In this document: positions 22,264-34,467 of the stretch, piece by piece
Layout: the number at the start of each line of letters is the position of its first letter
How positions within the stretch are numbered: position 1 is the stretch's first letter
Assembly: GCA_022702705.1 (NCBI GenBank)
Contig: CM040439.1
Span: 30,878,930-30,942,929, forward strand
Direction: 5' to 3'
DNA from: Papilionanthe hookeriana x Papilionanthe teres
Taxonomy: Eukaryota; Streptophyta; Magnoliopsida; Asparagales; Orchidaceae
Length of the DNA: 64,000 nt
Notes under the pieces: generated by a model
The model's input: only the letters and a program-made list of their open reading frames with translations
The model's database searches: none
Told to the model about the DNA's origin: nothing
Program-made: the position numbers and the translations under genes

Positions 22264-24416
22264 ACTCTCCAAAACATAACTGTTATTTGTCCTCAAGTAA
22301 CACTATATCTTTAAAAACCAAATATGTTGACTTGTGGTTGTGGGTTTTAACAGAGTTTCCTATAATTTTATCTCAAAAATATTATAGTGTAAAATAGGAT
22401 AAATTATAACAAATCAATCTAGGACTAGAGTGTAAGAGTATCTCATATTCAACTTAGGAATCCTGATTTTCTATTTACTTCAAAAGTTATTGAAACTTGC
22501 CAAATTAAAGATTCAAAGAAAGTATAAAAACATAATTTGAGCACCTTATCTATACCAATTACCAATATCTTTTGAAATAAGATAAGTTTAGGATTGTTTT
22601 TAAGTCTTTTCATTTAAAAAGATTCAAGTGAAACAAATTTACATATATTCTTTTCACTTTTCTTTTTCCTTTTCTCTCTTTTTTTTAATTTGCATATTTT
22701 ATTTTCACTTTCCTTTTTTATTTTTCTCTTTTTTTTTAATTTTTTTCTTTCTTTCGGGATCATTTTCAATCCCTTTTTTTTCTCTTTTTTTATGTGAGGA
22801 TTATTGTATCTGGATAGACCTTTAATGATTTTGAATTTCACTATCCCCTTTCTAAAGTCCAAAACTCAAAACTTTCCCTCACTTTTTAAAGGTGTAAGTA
22901 TTAGTTTGAAAAATGTTTCAATAAAGACTCAATTCTTAGTAAGTATAAATCGAAGAATTTTAGCTTTTCAAATATTCAACCCCTTTCTATCATAAATAGT
23001 AAAATGATTTTCCTAATGTTTCCTACAAAATACCTTAACTTTAGAACAATTTCATCACATAGGATTTTAACTAAGTTATTTTTCTAACATTCCTAAAATC
23101 AAAATTATAGTAACCTAAAGGTAACACCACATGCCACAAGTCATTTTAAAAGTAATATCAAACTAAATATAGGCTACTGAGGGCAAATAAAGTTACGTTT
23201 TAAAAATTTTTCTTCCCCCCAACCTTGAATTTTAAAATATTTTGTCATTAATTCCATAAAATGTAGCAGGAAGAAAAAGTAAAAGCTGTACTGCTAACTA
23301 CTACAACATTCTATCAAATTCATATTCATGCATAATCAGGATAAAATAACTGCAGGAGAAAGTAAAGCTGACCTAAAATATACTTGCAATAATATTAAAC
23401 TAAAAGGAAGTATACTCACTTTAAAATATATTTTTCTTCCTACCCCAAACTTGATTTTTAACATATATAACATTTAGTACATATAATATAAGTAGAAAGA
23501 AAAATAATTCAGAAACTATATCTACCACAAATGTCTATAAAAACATCTACAAGTATTCATCAGGACATAACATTTTGTAGCAAAAAGTAAATCTAAGCTA
23601 AGCATGCCAGAATGAAATTTACTAAATAAACATTTAACTAGCATAACAGGTATCAGCATTGGAATATAAAAATGTTCTTCAAGTCTTATATAAAGTTGTG
23701 ACACACAAACAAACACACATAATCAATGAGATAAATTCTTTCATTAAGTTATCCAATCTCACTACCTTACTTCCGGAATCACTCCATTAATAAATTAGGT
23801 ACTTTTTAAATGATTTTAAAGATTATAATCCTATAGAAAATATTATCCCTGATAAGTTGGGTTGCGAAAACCAACCTCAGGCATCACATTATCCCACTAA
23901 GTATGCACCTCTATCAGTTATAAATCGTAGTGTAAGATCATCCACAAGTTACTCATCAAATAGGTTCATCACTCGTATCAAATGAAAATAAAGTCAGAGA
24001 AAAGAAGTAACAAAATTAAGATGGATCTATCACTGTTCAAATTCATGATATCTCTTGTAAAACTCAAGTCCGGGTGAGACCAGAGTCATAGTGGACCCAT
24101 CAATCCAACTACTACAAGAGAACATACAAGTCTATTCATAATAAAAAGTTAAGGAATCACCTCCTTCATGACACAGACAAAGATCAAATCAAACCACTAA
24201 CAATTCAAACATCTACCAATCAATAATAAAACTGAACAATCCATAATGACACATAAAGATCAAGTCAATCCACTCTAAAGCAAACATAATACAACACTAA
24301 CACTCATGTCTCGCAGGTATACTAAATGAAAGCACACTGATAACTATATGTTGCCTCCCATAAAGCACTTGGTTTAACGTCACCAGCTCGACAAATGATT
24401 CATTTGGATCAAAATT
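22264..24416 (-). other. 3' non-coding region and PPT of element B
   Basis: On the reverse strand it begins after the 180-residue ORF with a relic of the post-integrase region (GACGTTAAACCAAGTGCTTT near 24385, matching GATGTTAAACCAAGCGCTTT near 13645). It ends with TTGAGGACAAATAAC and GTTATGTTTTGGAGAGT, a degraded PPT, at 22264-22300. The pyrimidine tract at 22640-22790 mirrors element A's purine tract. The Lys-rich ORF across it (22614-22862) is low complexity and not counted as a gene. Confidence 0.65.
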
Positions 24417-24959
24417 TCAATTAATCCCCCAATCTTTTTTAGATCCAGGGATTCCTACAAAATCTTTAAATTTTAATTTTTCATTCAGCTCTTCCTTTTC
24501 AGATTGATTCATATCATTGTTCCTCATATTTCTTTCTAGATTCAATATTCTTCTATTGATTTTCTTAATTTGCATATTAATATCATCCTTGAAATTTATA
24601 AGAAATTGATCTCTATAAGATACTTCAAGACCTTCCAAAATTTTGATCAAATTCTCTCTACATAATTCAGATTCTGGATCAAAATCTTTTATGTTACTCT
24701 TCTGTTTCATGTTATCTTCCAATTCTTCCCTTTGGTATTGACTAAATGATGGACGTGGTCTTTCTATATCTATCTTAGTTGAGGAAATCAGTTTTTCTAA
24801 TTCCATTAGAAATTCTTCTATTGGTCTTTCAATATCCTTATCCTCTTTTCTCAACTTAAAGTTCTTTTGAAATATATTCTCAAATTTTCTTCCAAGTCTT
24901 AGTTCAAAAACTTTATTTTGTTCATCATTCATATCAGGTTTTTCTTGTAACTGAGTCAA
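24417..24959 (-). CDS. 180-residue coiled-coil ORF of element B
   Basis: The ORF is intact. It is very rich in Glu and Lys, with long predicted helices, for example RENLIKILEGLEVSYRDQF and INRRILNLERNMRNN. The block IERPIEEFLMELEKLISSTK then IDIERPRPSF resembles the gag-protease linker of the same element on the other side of the nest (KRPEEHVSKDLEKLISPTK then INLEKPPPSF, about 58310-58220). It may therefore derive from a duplicated linker. It occupies the place where RT should begin. No function is known; a role in Gag-type assembly is conceivable. It could also be the open remainder of a deleted polyprotein. Confidence 0.45.
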   Translation of the reverse strand: MTQLQEKPDMNDEQNKVFELRLGRKFENIFQKNFKLRKEDKDIERPIEEFLMELEKLISSTKIDIERPRPSFSQYQREELEDNMKQKSNIKDFDPESELCRENLIKILEGLEVSYRDQFLINFKDDINMQIKKINRRILNLERNMRNNDMNQSEKEELNEKLKFKDFVGIPGSKKDWGIN

Positions 24960-25313
24960 ATATGAAGATATAAAGACTGGTGGTGTAGATGAATTAAAGT
25001 AGGCTTTAAAATTGTATGAGGTACATTCATCTTAAGTTCATGAGATTTTTCAATAGATGGAATTAAAAGTTCACTATTTTTGCTAATGTCCATCGTTTCA
25101 CACTTCTCCTGAGCATACATACATTATTATGTAGTTAACGTTTTCAACTCATCATGAAAGTGCATTTCGATCTCATCTGTTAACTTACTCTCAAAACTTT
25201 TTTGGAAATGTTCTTTACTTAAGTAATCAATTTCATCCATCCAAGAACAATCATTATCTTTTTCTCAGCTGGATATTTCATAGTCTTTAACACATCAAAC
25301 GTGACATTGTGGT
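24960..25313 (-). pseudogene. protease C-terminus and spacer of element B
   Basis: From 25313 the reverse strand reads NVTFDVLKTMKYPAEKKDN, then WMDEIDYLSKEHFQKSFE and an acidic spacer. It corresponds to VTFNISKSMKYPNKGKED and following residues of element A at about 10430-10540. It continues the protease broken at 57632. Stops occur near 25130. Confidence 0.75.
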
Positions 25314-25489
25314 TGTTGACCTCACTTTTGTGAGGGTCATACCAAATATATTAATAAAGGAAGTCTATCCATATTGACCTCCTAAAATTTAACAAGGGAC
25401 AACAAACCTTAATGACTAGGGTAAAACTCTATAAATCCTTCTTTGACCCAGATTGGTTAAATCAATAATAACAAAATCTGATTTAATCA

Positions 25490-25870
25490 ATCATTGACCT
25501 AAAGGTCAACCTTTGACCAAAAAGTCAACTTTTGACAAAAAAGTCAACTTTGGTCAAAATGGTCAATTTCTAACCCAAGGACCACCCTATTGACCCAACA
25601 GGTCAATTTTTAACCAAAAGGTTAATTTTGGTCAAGATAGTCAGTCCTTGACCCAATAACCATTCCATTGACTCAAGCAGTCAAATTTTGACCCAAAAAG
25701 TCAAAAATTGACCAAAATCATCAAACCCAATACCTAAAGACCATTACATTCACCTCATTGGTCACATTTGACCAAAAAGACAATTTTGGTCAAAATGGCT
25801 AACCCATGTCCCCTTGACCACAAAATTGACTTCCAGAATAGACATTGACATGATCAACTTGACAATGATC
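25490..25870 (+). repeat. degenerate TTGACC / GGTCAA short repeats
   Basis: Many copies of 'gtcaactttgaccaaaa' and 'ggtcaa' occur in both orientations within LTR C's U3. TTGAC is the core of the plant WRKY-binding W-box, so this resembles a clustered W-box region. A regulatory role is only suggested. Confidence 0.4.
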
Positions 25871-26945
25871 ATAATGACCAAAGATCAATCCAAAAATAAC
25901 TACATTGATCATTAGATTGACCTAAAACCCTAAAATTGGCTAACCCTAGGCAACATGTATCAAATTTGGTTAAAATACCCAATTTTGAACAAAAATAATA
26001 AAATTAATCAAAAAATTAATTCTAAAATTATTTTTGATTAATTTATTGACTAAAATATAATTTTTAATATTTTTAATTAATGACATAATTAATAAAAGGG
26101 AAATATAATTAAAAGCCATAAAATAAGACCATACCTAATTTAAAACTAAATAATATAAATTAATCAAATAAATTTTAAAAAATTATTTTGATTAATTTAT
26201 TGGCCAATAATATAATTTCCAAATATTTTTAATTAATGACAATTAATTAAGGATGGAATTATATTCAAAAAACCATTTTGACCCATGACACCATTTATGA
26301 CATAAAAATGGTTTTCAAAATTTTAAGCTCATTAATGACATCTTGGATGACCTCCTATAGGTTATACACAACCCATATGACCCATTAAAAATGAATTGAC
26401 CCATTAATAATTTATAATATAATATTTCTAACTATGGTTAAAAGACATGATGACATGAAAAATGAAGTGGCAAAACCTTAACATTTTAAAGCATGAATCA
26501 TCTTCCTCCCCAAGATAATGTGGATAGCCATGGCAAAGGTTATCTTAGCCACCTCCTTGATCATCCAATGAAAAAGATACATAGCCTAGGATAAGTTTTT
26601 TACCATGGTTAAACTCCATGATGATCATTTTGTTCATGAAATGAGTAAGGGGGCTAAGATGGCTTTCTCTCTTTAACACCATTAAAAAATTATTAAAACA
26701 TGTAGGGAAGGATATACCATGGTAAGTTAACATGCCAAATCCACCTCCCAAAGGATCAAATAGAAAGAACTCAATTTTAACCTAAGTGTAACCATGAGCA
26801 AACCCTACATGGGTTAATTATTTTTTAAATCCCAAAATCTATTTAATTTGCAGCCACCATTCTATCCAAAGCATTTATGAGGGAATTAAGAACTACCCTA
26901 GATGAATCCTAGCCAAGCCAAGCTCAGCCCTAGCCATCCACATAG

Positions 26946-26955
26946 CTATAAATAG
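26946..26955 (+). promoter_or_regulatory. TATA box of LTR C
   Basis: CTATAAATAG is a consensus plant TATA box, about 1.63 kb into the LTR. It is at the equivalent place to the TATTTAAA of the other Tat-like LTRs. The donor-like AAGGTATGG lies about 465 nt downstream once the giant insertion is removed. Confidence 0.6.
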
Positions 26956-27270
26956 AACTAAACATGAAAACATGGAGGAAGAGAGGAGAAAATCAGAAAA
27001 CCTTATACACTGCCCTATACCCTTAACTCTCAACGTCAAAACTTAGTTTATGACCGAAGCAATGGATCCCACATGAAACCAAGCAACAAATTCACTGAGT
27101 CAGCTCAATTGAGTCAACCCGAGAAGCCCAAAACTAGAACAAAATGGAAGTTTGAAACCAAACACTTCAAACCTTCAAATTAACCATCATAAACCCATCT
27201 AGGGACTGTGTGAGGACAAGCCCAATCAAAAATTTCTATCCCCATAGCCTCTTAGCCAGCATTTGATCAA

Positions 27271-27275
27271 CTCCC
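27271..27275 (+). repeat. target-site duplication of the giant element
   Basis: CTCCC at 27271-27275 is repeated exactly at 53223-53227, immediately outside the TG...CA ends of the giant element. It proves a single insertion into LTR C. Confidence 0.9.
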
Positions 27276-29399
27276 TGTCGGCATATTTTAGGTTGTATTG
27301 TATTTTAAAAGGGGGGTCGCCTAACAGAAGTTGTCGGCGAATTTAAATTTTAAATTTGATTTAAATATATATATAATTTAGAAAGTAGTATTTGGCTTTG
27401 AAAATAATTTTTAAATTTGAAAGTTTTAAGATATGAGATTAAGCCGATCTCACATCCCAAATAGTTTATATAAACGAGCACCGCACCACAAGCCGTGTAT
27501 CTATCCCTAAGGATAGACACACCGCTTGATGGTGGGGCTCGATCAAATAAACTAGAAGTTTTGTGACATCCGTTTGGTCCGCGAACCAATTTTATAAGCC
27601 GACAAATTCCACGCTTAATATGAAAGTATCAAACGGGGTTTATATTACTCAGGTTCTTTAAAATTCCCTATAAGGGCAAGCCCCTATAGTTAATTACATC
27701 TTAAGTGACGGGAATCACCTAAGAAAACTCTCGATAATAATCAATAACTCGCTTTCAAGAATTTCAAAGTTTAAGGTTTTCAAAGATTGAATTTTGGAAT
27801 TTCGATAGGGAATGGATCAAATTTTGGAACATTTTGTTTTGTGAATCCAAAGGAAGAAAGGTAGGAGAAATCACCGATTCGAAGTGAACTTCGGTAATTT
27901 CCCGACTATCCTATCGTTTGGCTTGAGTTTAGGAAAGTCCTAATACTTATTTAAATGTTTTGATCTTGCCGATTTTAATTAATTAGGGCTTATATTTATA
28001 TGATAAAATCAAACAAATAACTTAGAAGATGTGAGGGTTTATTGTCGTATCGGACGACTACCTCGGAATCCTAAGACCGGTTAGGGCTTAATTTGCAATG
28101 CAAATGCCTAACGAAGAGTTGAGGATTTATGTTGCACTAGAGCAAGCTACCTCGAAGTCCTATGGCTTGGTTATTTAATTCTAGGAAAGTTTCGTTGAAG
28201 TAGGTTCGAAGTTTTGTCGACGACGATGGCCGTCGTTGCCCACCATGCTCCAAGTTCCTTGTTGTTGCAGAGGTTTAGTTTTAGAAATCATAAATCGGGA
28301 GATGAGAAAAGTGTTTTGGTTTAGAGAAAATCTTAATTTCCAAGTGTTTTTTACGTTTTAATTAAAACAAATCTTAAAGTTGATTATAACGACACCGGTT
28401 AAGATCCCGCGGTTCCATCCTTCCGGCATCATTATTTTTATCGGATTCACTTAGTCCGGATGAATTTGCTAAACTCAACCGAATGAGTTCCACACTTTCA
28501 TTTAGACCGTGGGAAATCCCGTTAGCAACACGTAGGTTACATCATCCGAGGTATTCCCGATCATCCAACGGGACGTTTTAATTTAGTTGTAATTGTAGTT
28601 TTGTGTTCGTTTGTGATTAAATTTTGAGTTGTTTTATATTTTGAAATGTTGTGGCGGTGAATTTTATCTTGCAATGACTTTTAACTTAATTTGGTTTCGG
28701 CTTTAGGGACTTATCCTAAAGGTGTGGGTTTTCATGCAACTTGTTGTTTTATCATGCGAGAAAAATAAAGTACATTTGCAAGAAAGCAAATTGCGGGAAA
28801 GTAAGTTGCAAGAGAGCAAATTGCAATAAAAAAATAAAAGCGTACTCGGAGGGTCTTCCCGTCATCCCAAGCTGCACTTAAAACACAATTAGAATATTTA
28901 AGCAAGTTCCTAGGTAAAGCTAAGGGAAGGGTTATGGTTTTCTACCAAATTCCTAATCCTATAGCTAGTCAACTCCTATGACGTCTAGGTTCTTTGTGTT
29001 TTTTGTTTGAGGACGATTTTCTTCATCAAAGGACAATTAAGTCCAATTGTTCTTATAAATATCCTATCATATTGAGGAAGTGCTTAAGAAGAATCTTAAA
29101 CATCTTTTCAATATTTTCGGGATTGTTTTAAGTCCAAATGAATTTAATTATATGAATGAATCGATCGTCCGAGGTTTTCAAGTTTTGTTAACTTGCTCAG
29201 TGAACTAGGACATTTGAATATCTTATGAGTGAGGTAACACTTCATTTGATGTTCCATTTAGGAGTTATAATAATCAAAGCTTTCGAGGGTAAATTAGTAT
29301 TCGAATGATTTGATTTAAGTTAAAGGGTTTAAATTTGGAATAGTGTTCAAGTTGCTTTACATTTATTTTGAATTCTTTATGTCTTAGGTGATGTTATAT

Positions 29400-29640
29400 T
29401 TAATTCAACTTAATTTAATTGAGTTTTAATTTAGTTTAACATAGTTCAATTTAATTTGATTTGGTGTTTAATTAATTTGATTTGATTTAATTTAATTTAA
29501 TTATTTAATTTAATTTAATTTAATTTAATTGTTTAATTTAATTTAATTATTTAATTTAATTTAATTTAATTATTTAATTTAATTTAATTTAATTATTAAA
29601 TTTAATTTAATTTTAATTTAATTTATCTTTAATTTACTTT
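29400..29640 (-). repeat. TTTAA pentanucleotide microsatellite in 3' LTR
   Basis: Runs of TTTAATTTAA are present, about 40-70 bp longer than the same tract in the 5' LTR (48560-48745). This accounts for most of the 38-bp difference in LTR length. Confidence 0.85.
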
Positions 29641-31810
29641 ATTTTTAATTTTAATTGAAATTTCAAAAGAGTTTAATAATTTAATTAAGTCTTTTAATAT
29701 TTTAAATTTGAGTTATCATTTTAATTAAAAATTGAGTATTAATGATATAATTAGTTTAGGGATTTTTAAATTAAAGAATAAATCTCTTCCTAATAAATAT
29801 CCCTTATTTTAATAATTCTAATTTATTATTCCTCCAAATTTAATCCATTATTTAATTAAAGTTTAATCATTTTAAAAATTGTTTAATGAGTTTCTACCCT
29901 TTAATTATTTAAATTTCAGTCATCCAAATCAGATTAAGATCAAATATTTTACTTGTTGATTTTTTATTAAACCTAAAGTTTTAATTAAGGGTTAAAAGTT
30001 TAATTACCATTTTACCCTTTAAGCTTAATAATTTCATAACTTACTAAATTGAACTCAAATGAACTTGAAATTTTTATGTGACTTCACTCATATGTCAATA
30101 AAGACATGAGAGGAGAAAATGTGATTTTTCTGTATTTAATTTATTTATATAATTATTTTTGTGGAAAATAGAGATTTTCAAGGAAAATTTGATAACATGA
30201 CCAAAGGAAAGTTTCTGTCCTTAAGAAAATTAGGGGACATTCCTAATGACCAGAGAAGCACTTGGACCAATTTTGGTGATTTTTTGAATTATATTATTTT
30301 TATTATAATTATTTTGAGTTTTGTAGTGTTAATTAATTTAAAAATAAAATAAATGTTGAAAAATGGATTTTATATTTTTCAAAAATCTCTCTGATATCAA
30401 GGAAACCAGAGAAACAAATTTTGCAATTTTCTGATTTTTCTATGATTTATTATAATTTTTTTTTAGTGAAAATTCTAGAAAATACATTTTTTTTTAATTT
30501 TAAAATTACCCTAGGGCTTTAAAATTCAATATCTCACTAAATAGACCTAGGAAAAATGTGGGATTTGTTCCTAAGTGATTAAAATTCAAAATGTGACATT
30601 TTGGTGCATTTTATTATTTTTGTGATTTTTATTATTTTTTAATTATTAAAAATATTAAAATATTATTAAAAATCAACTTTTTCAGAAAATTGAAATTTTA
30701 ATTTTCTTAGATTCCCCTGATATCAGAGAGGCTCCAAAATCAATTTTGTGAATTTTTGAAAAGTATTTTAAAAGTTATGAATTTTTAAAGTTTAAAATGG
30801 CTAAGTGACTTAATCAACCCAATTAGTGGGGCTAACCAAGTCCAATTGACCTCAAATTTTTATGGTGGATTCCTCTGATCCTAAAGGTCAGTGGAGAATT
30901 AATTTCAAGTCAATTTGATACCTGGTTAACTCTAATTAATTAAAGACCTATTTTGGGTGTTTAAGCCAATTAGGGTTGTTACTGAGTGAATTAACTCAAG
31001 TCCCATTTTTCCTAGAGTTCTCCTGGTCATAAGGAACATCACCAAATTTTCCTAGAATTTATTTCACAACATGCTAATTTTTGGAATTAAAATACTCACA
31101 ACGGCAACATGCATTTGAAAAATAAATAACTTTTCACGAGATGGCCTCCGACCTTGGAAAATTCGGGAATGTTCCCAAGTTCAGAGGCTTCAAGTCCTAT
31201 GGTCTCATGCCATGGTGAATTGTATACATGCATGGAGAATTAAATGTATGCAGAGAGTAAATAAATTATAAAAAATAAAATACTTGATGAAATTAAATGA
31301 TTTCTTTTCCACATTATTCTCCTCTCTTCACTGAGCAAGAGGGTATTTTTATTTTATTTTTCTGATTTTTCTACACAGAGATATGAATTTTTGAAGTTTA
31401 GGGAATTAAATAAATCAGAAAATACCCTATTTTTCTATTTATCTACGCGGCGCCAGCGCATCCTCGGCAGCTCCGAAAGGCCACGCGGCGCGCTCCCATT
31501 CGACGCCGCCACCCGAGTCGGCAGGCCGGGCCCCGCGGTTCTCGTACCGGTCTCCCTGGTCCGACGCGATCCCGACCATCCGTGCGCGCGTGTATTGAAT
31601 GGACGGCATCCGTTCATCGTCCCCAAGTGTTCTCACCCGAGAGCCGTCCACACTAAATCCCTAAGATCTCACTCGATTCTCGATGGATTTTTATGTTCTT
31701 ATACTCTATGGATTCGTCTTGAAGAGACGAACACATCTATACGTTTAACATGCATTGAAACTAAGGCATTTGAAATAGAGATTCTCCGAAGCTCGGGATG
31801 AAGAATTAGC

Positions 31811-31820
31811 TCATACCTTG
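31811..31820 (-). other. splice-donor-like site in 3' LTR
   Basis: The reverse strand reads CAAG|GTATGA, about 430 nt downstream of the TATA-like box. It is identical to the sites in the 5' LTR (50940-50931) and in the solo LTR (3841-3850). Confidence 0.4.
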
Positions 31821-32241
31821 GCTCGGAGAAGTGTGGCTTCAATCCGAGAGTTGTTGCACCTTCGATTGGATCCCAGCAAGCTCCGGATGAAGTCTCCCGG
31901 TCGCGGTGAATTGTCCGGATATGATTTCGACCAAGCCCGATCACAAAGCTTGGAGGCCGGAGCAACTCGGGTGGTCCGGAGATGGGGCTTTTGCTGGTGA
32001 ACACCTTCCCTTGGTCCGGTGAAGGTGTAGAGCCAATCAATTTGAGAATTGGCTCACTTGTGGAGAAGTGTCCTGGTTTTGGGTGGAATTTCAACTCTGA
32101 AATTGAGCTTTCAGAGGAGAAATGGCAGGGGAATTCCACTGGGGATCAAGTGCTCTAAGGGTGGAGAAGGGTCTGGAACAATTTTGGCAGAGTTTTGGCA
32201 AGGTTTGTGCTTCTCTTCTTTCATGGCCGAGAGGGGTGGAG

Positions 32242-32249
32242 TTTAAATA
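32242..32249 (-). promoter_or_regulatory. TATA-like box in 3' LTR
   Basis: TATTTAAA on the reverse strand sits within CTCTCCTATTTAAACTCC. It lies about 1.85 kb from the LTR start at 34100, so U3 would be about 1.85 kb and R-U5 about 4.95 kb. Confidence 0.5.
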
Positions 32250-34100
32250 GGAGAGGGTGGAAGGCCTCTCAGGGGAGTTAGGGCTTGGGATCAGCTGCTC
32301 TGGTGAGGAGAAGATCAGCCATGGTAGCCAGCTGGGGATGGGGCAGCTCGGCAAGTGAGAATTTCAATGTTGGCTCACATGTGAGCTCTCGGCCATGGTG
32401 TTTTCCGGCGGCTCGGTGGCCGGCCGGCTGGGCAATGGTCACCATCTTGGTCGGGTGGGTCGGGTGTGGGGTTTAGTGTAGGCGATTGGCAAATGCCATG
32501 TGTAAAGGCTTTGATTCAAAGTGGAATGGGGGCATGGCTAAATTTGAACCTAAATGGGTCAACCCACCCATTTGGGCTAGGTGCACCACCCAAGGCCTGG
32601 TTTTGGCCGAGGGAAAAGTGATTTGGCTCGGCATAATCGGTAGGGTCAAGTCACCATCCAAGCACGATTAGGCTTAAGCATGGTTTAGTGGAATCATGGA
32701 AGTGGTTAATCACCTTTAGGAATTAAGGAAAGAGCCTCCTCCTTTTGCCCAAAATGGCATGGTGACATGTAAAGAGGCTCTCATGGCTTGCCTATGGCTT
32801 GTGCATGGCTCCATGGCTCCATTTGGCTTGGGAAAAGGTTTGGTCGATTTCATAAAAAAGGATTTTAAGGATTTTGGATAATTTGGTGGAAATTTGGATG
32901 AAGCTTCATTTAGAATTATTTGATGATTGGTTTAGGACTTAGGGATGATTTTAATTGAAAATATGATGAGGGGAAATGTCATATGGGCTTTGGAAGAATT
33001 TTTTGGGGTTTTGGATTTGGTGGAAGTGGGCTTTTAAAATGGTTTAAGGAATGGGCCTTTTAAGTTTTGAAAATGAATTTATGGATGGGAATTTTGTAAA
33101 GAGGTTGGGCCAAATAATTGTTGGGTTTAGCTCATGGATGTGTCATGAGTGATTTGAAACAAATTGGGGGTGATTTGGATTTGAATTGGGTTCGCTTTGG
33201 GTTAAAATGGGTCGATTTGGGGGTTTTGACAAAAGTAGGGTAAATTGACAAAATTGGCCCATGGTGTAGTTGGACAAAATGAAATTGGGAATATTTAGGA
33301 TTTTCTGGAATTTTTTTGGGAATTTTCTGAATTTTTGGATTTTTAGGCCAAGAAGGGTATTTTGGGTATTTGGAGGGTATTGGGGGTATTTTTGGAATCT
33401 TTGGTATTTTTGGGTATGGATGATCAATTTGAGTGATGTGGAGGTGTTTGGGATTGATTTTGGAAAATTTTGGGTAATTTGGAAATTTTGCGAAAATTTG
33501 GGTAATTTCGAGGGTTTTGGGTAGGTTTAATAGGTGTAGGGTCTCGGGGGTCAAAAATTGAAAATTTGGGAAATTGAAGATTGGGTGAATTTAGGTGGAG
33601 AGAAATCATTTTGGTTGAGCCATGAAACCATTTCAAGCCCATATGAGCCATGAAAGGACTCATTTGAGGCATTCATTATGTTGTTCCTAACCCTCTTAGC
33701 CGAGGGCTTAGGGGTTAAGGACCATCCATGTGAATCACCCACATGAGTCGGGAGGTTAAGTTGGGTATGGGTGTGTTTTTTTAGGAAGTGTGTGGAAATG
33801 TAGTGTGTAAGTGTAGTGTAAGTCGGCCCCTTCATCGGACCGGGCCACCGGGGCGAGTCCTAAGGCCGAAGAGTCCTATAGGAACTCATCCTTTAAACTT
33901 CCACATTTGATTTCGACCCTCCAGGTGATTAGGGGTCTATAGTCAAGTTTGTGGAGTTTGCGGGGAGTTTAGAAGTGGTTTGAATTTCTAAAAGGCGGGT
34001 CCCAATTCTAGTCCTCTAAGATAGTCGAAGGAAAAGCCTAAGGCTAGATCCTAAGCACTAAAAAGAAGAAGGGAAGACCTCATCAAAAATGAGGTCAACA

Positions 34101-34467
34101 AATGGACCCCGATAGGTGTGGTGAGTCGACGGAGCACACCGCGCGTATTGGTGTTGACCGAAGCGATCAACAAAACCAACACAGATGTCCAAGTGACGAA
34201 CTTAGGACGAAGTAGAAGAGTTTCTGCTGGGGAGTGTCAAGTATATCTCTGGAACCGGAGATTCTTGAACTCTCGCTGGGGAAAGGAAAAGAAGGTGAAT
34301 CCCAAATCACATGATCTGGGGGAATTTCGATTTAGATTTTATTTTGTTTCAATTTATGTTTTGATGTGTGAGTTTAAATTTTAGTTTGGAGTTTCAATTT
34401 AGATTGAAGTTTTGTCAAAATTAATTTGAGGGATTTGATTTGAAATGAAAATTGGGATTTTGAGGTT
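34101..34467 (-). other. 3' end of internal region, weak PPT and inverted repeat
   Basis: On the reverse strand the bases before the 3' LTR read CCTATCGGGGTCCATT. This is a poor polypurine tract for a complete element. The 16-bp TGGACCCCGATAGGTG at 34103-34118 (plus strand) recurs as its exact reverse complement at 46177-46192 in the leader. No ORF of note is present. Confidence 0.5.

Larger units (their letters stand above)
25314..27275 (+). mobile_element. solo Tat-like LTR C, left part
   Basis: It starts TGTTGACCTCACTTTTGTGA, a diverged version of the Tat-like LTR start. It is flanked by GTGGT at 25309-25313, and the other end at 57631 is followed by CTGGT (one mismatch). The sequence is a distinct subfamily from the giant element: it is rich in 'aaaggtcaac' and 'ttgacc' repeats at about 25490-25870. 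The right part resumes at 53228 after the giant insertion. Confidence 0.85.
27276..34100 (-). mobile_element. 3' LTR of the giant element (6,825 bp)
   Basis: The plus-strand ends are TGTCGGCATA and GAGGTCAACA. It carries in reverse orientation the TATA-like box (32249-32242), donor-like site (31820-31811), GC island (31440-31660) and TTTAA microsatellite (about 29400-29640). The ORFs within the GC island and the A/C-rich tract near 33130-33670 also appear in the other LTR, but are non-conserved translations of LTR sequence. Confidence 0.93.

Noticed and set aside
22614..22862. 82-codon Lys-rich ORF
   Set aside because: Translation of a polypyrimidine/polypurine low-complexity tract in the 3' non-coding region of element B; element A has the same tract without an ORF.
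31391..31801. 136-codon plus-strand ORF over the GC-rich island of the 3' LTR, with overlapping minus-strand ORFs; similar ORFs at 50511-51364 and 4011-4223
   Set aside because: Open in several frames on both strands because of high GC. The frame is not kept between LTR copies and no family motif is present.
33130..33670. Pro/Lys-rich overlapping ORFs of up to 140 codons, also present near 1813-2115 and 52335-52863
   Set aside because: They translate the repetitive 'ccaaaat'/'ttttgg' U3 tract. Frames overlap and the copies change frame, so they are not coding.
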